A stretch of 64,000 nt of DNA from Achatina immaculata (Eukaryota > Mollusca > Gastropoda > Stylommatophora > Achatinidae). Position numbers and translations under genes: made by a program. The notes beneath the pieces were generated by a model. The model ran no database searches, was not told the origin of the DNA, and saw only the letters and a program-made list of their open reading frames with translations. Below are positions 57,393 through 64,000 of the stretch, one piece after another; position 1 is the first letter of the stretch, and each line of letters opens with the position of its first letter. The stretch spans positions 2,051,501 to 2,115,500 of the forward strand of contig CM019716.1 in the NCBI GenBank assembly GCA_009760885.1, in the 5' to 3' direction.

Positions 57393-57584
57393 TCTGTTTA
57401 GTAATGCAGAAGTTCTAAGGACTGTAAATGCGTCTCAAACAGCATCTGGCAGTCAAGTCCAGCTCCTGGCCTTCCCATGGCAGAACTGTTTAAACTGACA
57501 GGAGAAGGGGCGAGGGCGAATATCTCGCGCCTGAAAACCAGATACTTAGGGTAGATGAGCGGCACGTTTGGTAGCTCCTCTGCC

Positions 57585-58073
57585 GCTGTTGGCGAGATTT
57601 TTCAGTTGCCGTGCGTGGAGCGATGCTCCTCCCGGCCAATGAAGAAAGGTGCAAATGAGGTTGCCGCGCAGCATCACTGTGGAAAAGGTGGTAGAAAAGA
57701 TAAAGCAAAGCAAACAGTCAAATCATGGCACCTCTAGTCTGGAGGTCGGCCACGTCATGAGTGCAGTCATATCGGGTGAAATGCATGAATCGGCTTGTCC
57801 CAGAGGTTAAGACACTGCTGGCGAGACTCTTCAAATGCCGCGCGTGGAGTGAAGCTCCTCCCGGTCAAGGAAGAAATGCGGAAAAGAAATAAAGGTTGCT
57901 GTGCGTTGCCGATGGGATAGGTGGTGGAAAGGATAAGGTGAAGTTTAATCGGTATGTCCAGTAGTATCGCTACGATAGCTATACATACCACGGCACCTCT
58001 GCTCTAGAGGCCGGCCACGTCCGAAATACATCTACACTGGTGAAATATGCCTAAACCGGCACACACCAGGGGT
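57585..58073. repeat. direct duplication of about 230 bp, two diverged copies
   Basis: Copy 1 (57585-57808) and copy 2 (57816-58073) share gcgtggag(c/t)gaagctcctcccgg-type phrases, ggttgc(c/t)g, ggtggtagaaaagataa and cacctct...ctggaggtcggccacgtc. Small frames in it are not recognised. Confidence 0.7.
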
Positions 58074-58310
58074 GGAACTTGATGGCTAGACATGTCATGC
58101 CACCTCCGCTCTAGAGGTCGGTCACGCTTGATATACACCCATACTGGTGAATTTTGCCTAAACCGGCTCACACCAGGGGTGAATCTTGAAGGCTATGCAT
58201 GTCACAGTACCTCTGCTCTAGAGGTCGGTCACGTCCCAAACACGCCCATACTGGGATAATATGCCTAAACCGGCTCAACCCAGGGGTGGAAGTCACTAGT
58301 GGCGAGGATT
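57990..58310. repeat. 107-bp tandem repeat, three units
   Basis: The phrase cct(c/t)(t/c)gctctagagg starts at 57996, 58103 and 58210, exactly 107 bp apart, followed by ggtcggtcacgtc and cctaaaccggctcacaccag. Confidence 0.92.
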
Positions 58311-58414
58311 CGTCCTCCTGAACAAAAGCTCCATCCTGGTCACAACTAGGAAGGGTAGCGGCCACGACCACAAAATGCTGAAGTCGGAGACACTGGACCA
58401 GGGCAGTCTAGATA

Positions 58415-58670
58415 GGCAACCGCCTCTCACCCGGCGGGGATGTTTGCGTATCCTAATCACGCTGAGGTTTTCCGTTGAGAAAGTTTAACTCTGGACTGGA
58501 TGGGCAACCACCTCTCACCCGGCGGTGATACACGGGTATCTCAAAACACGTCGAGGTTTTCCGGTGAGAAGGTCCAACTCTGGCCTGGGTGGGCTACCGC
58601 CTCTCACCCAGCGGGGATGCACTGATATCCTAAACACGTCGAGGTCTTCTGGTGAGAAAGTCCAACCCTA
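58415..58670. repeat. tandem repeat of about 88 bp, three units
   Basis: The phrase accgcctctcacccggcggg starts at about 58420, 58507 and 58596, followed by cacgtcgaggttttccggtg and agaaagtccaactctggac. Confidence 0.92.
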
Positions 58671-58880
58671 GACTATACTGGTGCAATGAAAACCACAGTG
58701 TCACGCAATCCCGCTTCTGAGACCCACCAAGAATACAGGCTAAAGCCCTGTGATACTCTGAACCCTTTCGGGAACCACACAGGAGACCACGGGACCTAAC
58801 GAGGACCACAGGCATAAATTCAGTAGGATCACAGTGCGGTTTTGGTGGTAGAAGCGAACGAAGAAGAAGAAGAAGAAGTA
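58671..58880 (+). mobile_element. dispersed element 3' end with (GAA)n tail
   Basis: Ends gaagcgaacgaagaagaaga and further GAA at 58855-58878, the same terminal phrase as the RNase H LINE at 32124 and the 23-bp insert at 26838. The upstream body is unrecognised and may extend back through the 88-bp repeats. Confidence 0.5.
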
Positions 58881-59336
58881 ATGCAGAGATCATTCCAGAT
58901 TGGAAGGGTTTGATTGTTGAACATGACTGAATGAATGAAAGTTATTGTGTAAACATTACTGGTTGGGGGAGAGGGGCGAAGCAGGAGAGTATGTGAGAGA
59001 AAGAGAACATTACATTCCAACAGTACCTAAGACGAAGAGAATGTAATAAACAGAAGTAAGAGAGGCTCAGTAAAAGTAAGTGAGAGTGAAAGTAAGATGG
59101 GGTGAGAGGGTTGTGTTAAAAGGCTGAGTGAGGCTTTAACATGTGAGGCTTTGTGTGAGACAGCGAGAAGGGATGAAGATATGTGAGGGTGTGCGCGTGT
59201 GTGAAGTGAGTGAGTAAGTGTGTGAGAATGTGTGGGATAACCTGCAAGAATGTTCAGTGAAGTGAAGGAGTTTTTTTTTCATGTCCGTGAGTGTTTCGAC
59301 CGTCTAATGCTTCCTCGTTCAGTTTCATGTCCAGTC
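58881..59336. other. no recognisable feature
   Basis: GT/GA-rich stretch at 59070-59240 without clear period. Confidence 0.5.
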
Positions 59337-59344
59337 ATCTAAAA

Positions 59345-60016
59345 CAGCGGTTTCCAAACGTTTCTACATCCAAGGACCACTTTCTTAATTACATTTGAGT
59401 TGTGCAGTGGCTCCCACTGCGAGGACCACTTTTCCAAGTACATATAAGTTGTGGACCATTGTACATGAACCATCATCATCATCATCATGTGCCGTGCCGA
59501 CTGGCGTTGGCTATTATACTTCTCCAGAGTACCCGATCCTTCATGCAGGCCATCAGTTCAGTTGGTGATCTCATCTCACACCATCCCGTTAGACTGTCCA
59601 GTATCATTTCTCTTGGTCTTCCTCTTGATCTTCTTCCTTGTATTTTTCCTGTTGTTATAATATTTTCAATGCCCCCTCTTCTCATTGCATGTCCTATGAA
59701 AGTACACTGTCTCTCTCGTATCTTTTTGACAAGGTTTTTTGTTTCTCCAGCTCTTCTCATACATTCTTTATTAGTTATTTTTGCTGTCCAGGGGATTCGC
59801 AACATTCTTCTAATAAACCACATTTCTGCTGCTTCTAATGATTTTTGTGCAGACCTGCCTATTGTCCATGATTCACTTCCATATAACAAGATACGTACAT
59901 GAACCGCAGTGAATAAATCCTTCATTGTTTTCTGTTCAACAGATGCCGCATATAAATCGATAACACATCTGTGACCACGTGATAATGCTCCTAGAACCAC
60001 TTCTTTCGATCCACTG
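59345..60016. mobile_element. possible hAT-like element containing a LINE
   Basis: Left end cagcggtttccaaacg with flank atctaaaa; candidate right end ccactg with flank atctagag. The flanks agree at six of eight and resemble other hAT sites here, but the right end could simply be LINE sequence. Confidence 0.35.
59472..60003 (-). pseudogene. RTE-like LINE C-terminus with (ATG)n tail
   Basis: One frame of about 171 codons reads VHVRILLYGSESWTIGRSAQ, SLEAAEMWFIRRMLRIPWTA, ITNKECMRRAG, IRERQCTFIGHAMRRGGIEN, GKIQGRRSRGRPREMILDSL and ends A-S-R-H-G-T. This is the thumb and C-terminus (YGSESWT, RRMLRIPWT, FIGHxxRR, GRRSRGRPR) of RTE-like elements, of a different family from the dominant one. The tail on the - strand is catgatgatgatgatgatgg. 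No break is seen in the retained part, so it is comparatively young. Confidence 0.9.
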
Positions 60017-60130
60017 ATCTAGAGCAGGGAGACAGAGCGACTCCGTGAATCACATCGTCAGCAGGAGTTCATCATACACGCTCTAGGTTTCCATCCGTGG
60101 CGTTTTCCTGTGTCTGTTTTTGTTCTGTGG

Positions 60131-60235
60131 ATTCCCTGTAACATAATGCAGGTGTATTCATGAGAGAGCAAAGCTACGACTAGTTCCCTGCAACATAATG
60201 CAGGTGTATTCAAGAGAGAGCAAAGGTACGACGAG
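60131..60235. repeat. 52-bp direct repeat, two units
   Basis: ttccctg(t/c)aacataatgcagg through caaag(c/g)tacgac occurs twice in tandem. Confidence 0.9.
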
Positions 60236-60260
60236 GCTGAGAGAGTGAGACTGTATTTGT

Positions 60261-60600
60261 ATCTTATATCTCTTATATCCTTCCCGTGCCGTTAAACGTC
60301 ACATAGGGCTCGCAAGGTAGTTCGCCAATTTTTCCTGTCTTCGGCGAGCCTTTCAACCTCATCAAGGGATTTTATGCCTGTTAATTTGACTATCAAGTGG
60401 AACACAACAGGCCAGAGAAAAAGAGGCAGACGGCGTGAAACTCTGAAGAGGACATTGTTAAGATAGACCAAATTAACAGGCATAAAATCCCTTGATGATG
60501 TTGAAAGACTCGCCGAAGACAGGAAAAACTGGCGAACTACCTTGCGAGCCCTATGTGATGTTTAACGGCACAGGAAGGATATAAGATATAAGATATAAGA
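60261..60600. repeat. inverted duplication of a LINE 3' end (about 127-bp arms)
   Basis: Left arm 60261-60387 is complementary to 60470-60597, with an 82-bp spacer. The right arm plus spacer is the LINE 3' end in + orientation (TIKWNTTGQRKRGRRRETLK...SLDDVERLAEDRKNWRTTLR...A-L-C-D-V-stop); the left arm is the same 3' end in - orientation. Both end in (ATATAAG)n-like tails. Confidence 0.93.
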
Positions 60601-60601
60601 A

Positions 60602-61075
60602 TTTGGCCTCTCTTAACAATGTCCTCTTCGGCGTCTGTCGTGGTCTGCCTCTTTTTCTTTGGCCTGTTTTGTTCCAATTGATAGCTTGTTTTGAGATTCT
60701 CTGACTGTTTCTTCTTATCAAGTGACCAACATATGCCCATCTCCTTTTCCTGATCACCCATGAGACTGGTTGTTGTTCCGTCATCTGTCTTATTCCTGCG
60801 TTGTTTTTGAATTCGTTCCACTTGATGCCGAGTATTTTCCTTAGGCATTTGTTTTCAAAATAGTCTAATTTCTTGCCTATTTCTTTAGTATGCATTGAGT
60901 TCACATTGTTACTGATAAGAGTTATGTCATCAGCAAAATCAAGATCTTCTAGTTGGGTCCCATGTACCCAGTCAATACCTGTGTTACCTGTGTAGCATTT
61001 TTTCATTATGAAGTCTATTATAAGTCCAGCATGTATGTGTATGGGAGAGAATATATCAGCTGCAACCGAGGACAC
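60602..61075 (-). pseudogene. LINE reverse transcriptase C-terminal part with FADD box
   Basis: The - strand reads GIDWVHGTQLEDLDFADDIT, L-I-S-N-N, which carries the catalytic F-A-D-D of a non-LTR reverse transcriptase, then KKLDYFENKCLRKILGIKWN, MTEQQPVSWVIRKRRWAYVG, H-L-I-R-R, KQAINWNKTGQRKRGRPRQT and P-K-R-T-L-L-R-E. It belongs to the family of the 4831-5136 fragment. The expected 3' remainder lies beyond the inverted duplication at 60261-60600. RTE-like, but I do not fix the clade. An internal deletion seems to bring FADD and the fingers of the C-terminus close together. Confidence 0.9.
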
Positions 61076-61227
61076 GCTGGGAGGAAAATATTGTGAGTGC
61101 TTGTGTGATAAATGCTGCAGGAGTCTTCGTGCTGAAAGTTTGATGTATTAGAATATGGGGGGTAAGACGGTGTCCTATTTGGCATTCAGCGACTGATGAT
61201 ATGCTAATTGTCAGTGTTTGTTAATCA

Positions 61228-61345
61228 TAGCTGATCAAGACCCTGCCCCACGGCTCCATTTGTACCCGCAGTACTGTGCTCAACACCATACCCGCATAGG
61301 CTGCACACAATAAAAACTCGCTGTTCCAAGAAGAAGAAGAAGTCC
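61228..61345 (+). mobile_element. dispersed family Z, 3' end with (AAG)n tail
   Basis: agctgatcaagaccctgccc at the start and ttccaagaagaagaagaagt at the end match the Z copy at 27345-27540 in order. Confidence 0.55.
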
Positions 61346-61461
61346 CTAAGCTGATTTTTGTTCTCCTTCCTTCTGGTTTACACAGCTTTGATCTTGATTG
61401 TTGTTCTTGCCGATCTGTACCAAAATCTCCTCTGATATTTGCATATCGCACTACTTTTTAT

Positions 61462-61882
61462 TTTTAAGGGCATGCATCTTTCCCATCGCAAAATATGCCT
61501 GCGAGACCTGACTTAACAAAACAGCCTTTGAATGTAAATGCTACAGAAGAGTTCTTCAAATGTCATGGACACAAAAAAGAACAAATATATCTATACTACA
61601 AGAACTTAATATTGAAGAAGGTTGGGTAGTAAGAAGATTAAACAGAAAAAACTTAAATATTTTTGACACATTATGAGAATTTGGAGAAGACCGTCTTGGG
61701 ATGGTACATAATGGGAAAAAGAAAGAGAGGAAGACCAAGGTGAAGATGGCTGCAAGACATCGTTGATGATCTGCAAATGGAAGCATCAGCAGCAGGCCAT
61801 CTTGCTCACAACCGAGAGGCGTACAGGAGTGCTGTTAGGGAGGCAAAATTCAGCAAAGGACGGGCAAACGACTGACTGACCG
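61462..61882 (+). pseudogene. RTE (BovB-like) LINE 3' end with perfect 12-bp TSD
   Basis: Starts ttttaagggcatgcatcttt and carries, in broken frames, the family C-terminus to G-R-A-N-D-stop with tail cgactgactgaccg. Flanks actactttttat at 61450-61461 and 61883-61894 are identical. Several small deletions (for example in the K-R-H motif) inactivate it. Confidence 0.95.
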
Positions 61883-61894
61883 ACTACTTTTTAT

Positions 61895-62235
61895 ATATTA
61901 TATTGTCCTTTAACTCACAATCTCGCTACAAGATAGACCATACGACCAATAACTGTAGCCATATTATACGATTAACTTAACAAAACAGAATGAAGCTAAT
62001 GAACTTGTACCAGCTGGTTAAACTAAACCGGTTTAGAAACGGTTACATTTGCATCCTGGATTGGACAGGTGTTGACGTGTACAGTGTCCAGATTTGCAAG
62101 TGCCAGAACGGAGTCGCAGCCAACGTGGTCGGTTTTTTTTTCTCATGAATATTCATGTGCAGGACCCCTGCGATGCAGTTACTAATTTTATTGCCGAAGC
62201 TCTGATAGAAGAGTTCACGTTAATGTCCGTTTTGT
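61895..62235. other. no recognisable feature
   Basis: Unassigned spacer. Confidence 0.5.
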
Positions 62236-62239
62236 GGAT

Positions 62240-62560
62240 CTCTGGTGCCGTATATTTTGTTTTGTGTGTAGAGTGTGTCGTATATTTTGCTTTATGTGTA
62301 GAGTGTGTCGTATATTTTGCTTTGTGTGTAGAATGTGTAGTATATTTTGTTTTGTGTGTAGAGTGTGTGGTAAATTGTGTTTTGTAAATAAAGTGTTAGT
62401 GCCGTATATTTTGCTTTTTGTGTAGTGTGTCGTATATTTTGTTTCGTGTGCAGAGTTTGTCGTATATTTTATTTTGTGTACACAGTATGTCGTGTATTGT
62501 GTTTTGTATGTAGAGTGTGTCGTATATTTTGTTTTGTCTATGGAATATTACTATAGTATT
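62240..62560. repeat. 30-bp minisatellite (gtgtgtagagtgtgtcgtat), about ten units
   Basis: Units of gtgtgtagagtgtgtcgtat plus attttgcttt, more diverged to the right where they grade into the next array. Confidence 0.9.
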
Positions 62561-63548
62561 TTTTGTTTTGTCTGTGGAATATGTGTACAGTATATTTTGT
62601 CTTATCTCTGGAATATGAATACAGTATATTTTGTCTTATCTCTGGAATGAATACAGTATATTTTGTCTTATGTCTGAAATATGAGTACAGTATATTTTGT
62701 CTTATCTCTGGAATATGAATACAGTATATTTTGTCTAATCTCTGGAATATGAATACAGTATATTTTGTCTAATCTCTGGAATAAGAATACAGTATATTTT
62801 GTCTTATCTCTGGAATATGAGTACGATATATATTGTCTAATCTCTGGAATATGAGTACAGTATATTTTGTCTAATCTCTGGAATAAGAATACAGTATATT
62901 TTGTCTTATCTCTGGAATAAGAATACAGTATATTTTGTCTTATCTCTGGAATATGAATACAGTATATTTTGTCTTATCTCTGGAATATGAATACAGTATA
63001 TTTTGTCTAATCTCTGGAATAAGAATACAGTATATTTTGTCTAATCTCTGGAATATGAATACAGTATATTTTGTCTAATCTCTGGAATAAGAATACAGTA
63101 TATTTTATCTAATCTCTGGAATATGAGTACAGTATATTTTGTCTAATCTCTGGAATAAGAATACAGTATATTTTGTCTAATCTCTGGAATATGAATACAG
63201 TATATTTTGTCTTATCTCTGGAATATGAATACAGTATATTTTGTCTTATCTCTGGAATATGAATACAGTATATTTTGTCTTATCTCTGGAATATGAATAC
63301 AGTATATTTTGTCTAATCTCTGGAATATGAATACAGTATATTTTGTCTTATATCTGGAATAAGAATACAGTATATTTTGTCTTATATCTGGAATATGAAT
63401 ACAGTATATTTTGTCTAATCTCTGGAATAAGAATACAGTATATTTTGTCTAATCTCTGGAATATGAATACAGTATATTTTGTCTTATCTCTGGAATATGA
63501 ATACAGTATATTTTGTCTTATCTCTGGAATATGAATACAGTATATTTT
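62561..63548. repeat. 34-bp minisatellite, about 29 units
   Basis: Units of ggaatatgaatacagtatat plus tttgtcttatctct with two alternating variants (atgaat/aagaat; cttatc/ctaatc). It shares tatattttgt with the previous array. Confidence 0.97.
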
Positions 63549-64000
63549 GCACTGTTTGTAAACCTCTCAGCTAAATAAAACAAAAACAAAAAAAATCCAC
63601 GAGTTTCCTCACTATTTCTGCTCTTGTTTATGCCGGTTTAATTCTCAAATTTTTCTGTCCCAGGTCCCAGATTCTCCCTCCTGAGTCCAGGCCGAAGGAA
63701 CATCGTGCCCAGATAATCTGACTGAGCTACAACAAGACCGATCATTAGTCTCTGAATTCTTGCTGTAATAGTATAGCAGGGTTGATGAGATGGGAAAGTT
63801 TCATGTAAGAGAGCAGACACGCTCAAGCCAGTGTATTGATCATACGAGTGTTTTTTTTCTACTTAGCTCCCTTGTTTTAACGTTTTTTCTATTTTATTTT
63901 CTTTGCTTTATTTTCTTCCCTTTTCTTTTCTTTTTTTACTTACTTTCTTGTCCTTTACTTACTGTTTTTAACGTTTATTTTTATATTTCTTTCTTTTATT
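63549..64000. other. unassigned, T-rich end of window
   Basis: No family recognised; the last 150 bases are strongly T-rich and of low complexity. Confidence 0.5.

Noticed and set aside
1..64000. A previously undescribed multi-gene system
   Set aside because: No cluster of intact genes exists here; every recognisable coding segment is a retrotransposon remnant.

Overview
Kind of sequence. This is a gene-poor eukaryotic (metazoan) nuclear segment. It is AT-rich and shows no operons, ribosome-binding sites or dense coding. The content is decayed non-LTR retrotransposons, a Penelope-like element, short non-autonomous DNA transposons, tRNA-derived SINEs and many minisatellites. The families seen (BovB-like RTE with tetranucleotide tails, an R2-group LINE with a restriction-like endonuclease, an RNase H-bearing LINE, a GIY-YIG Penelope-like element) are typical of marine invertebrates. 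A mollusc is my best guess from family resemblance only. I found no host protein-coding gene, rRNA or canonical tRNA gene that I can defend, and no evidence of a new multi-gene system.

Layout. 0-6 kb: minisatellites (24, 30, 53 and 42 bp units), one SINE and LINE 3' ends, one of them inside the 53-bp array. 6.5-8.1 kb: C-terminal half of an R2-group LINE. 8.4-14.6 kb: minisatellites, one interrupted by a 1.1-kb block and another by a fold-back of Penelope type, then a LINE 3' end. 17.5-21.8 kb: two identical RTE 3' ends, each with its own target-site duplication (TSD), and long arrays. 24.4-25.3 kb: an RTE copy inserted in a CR1-like LINE. 25.5-26.8 kb: one 35-bp minisatellite present in both orientations, with a perfect 22-bp hairpin. 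27-34 kb: arrays, a dispersed family called Z here, and an RNase H LINE.

34.6-41.8 kb: two overlapping tandem segmental duplications (about 1.4 and 2.48 kb units) carrying hAT-like elements and an RTE copy. 42.2-44.4 kb: a Penelope-like element nested in a CR1-like LINE, bounded by inverted arms. 45-50 kb: a 795-bp hAT-like element containing an expanded minisatellite, then further arrays. 50.25-52.8 kb: the longest RTE copy (endonuclease, reverse transcriptase, C-terminus). 53-64 kb: more RTE pieces, a second hAT-like copy, a SINE, 107- and 88-bp repeats, a LINE with an internal inverted duplication, and a 1.3-kb array at the end.

How the parts relate. By my own count of intervals about a fifth of the window is minisatellite. 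Several arrays appear to have grown from units already present once or twice inside a dispersed element. Most longer open frames lie inside arrays whose unit length is a multiple of three, and are not genes. The most useful signals are insertion histories readable by eye: TSDs, empty sites in paralogous copies, nested insertions and a shared hAT-type target sequence.
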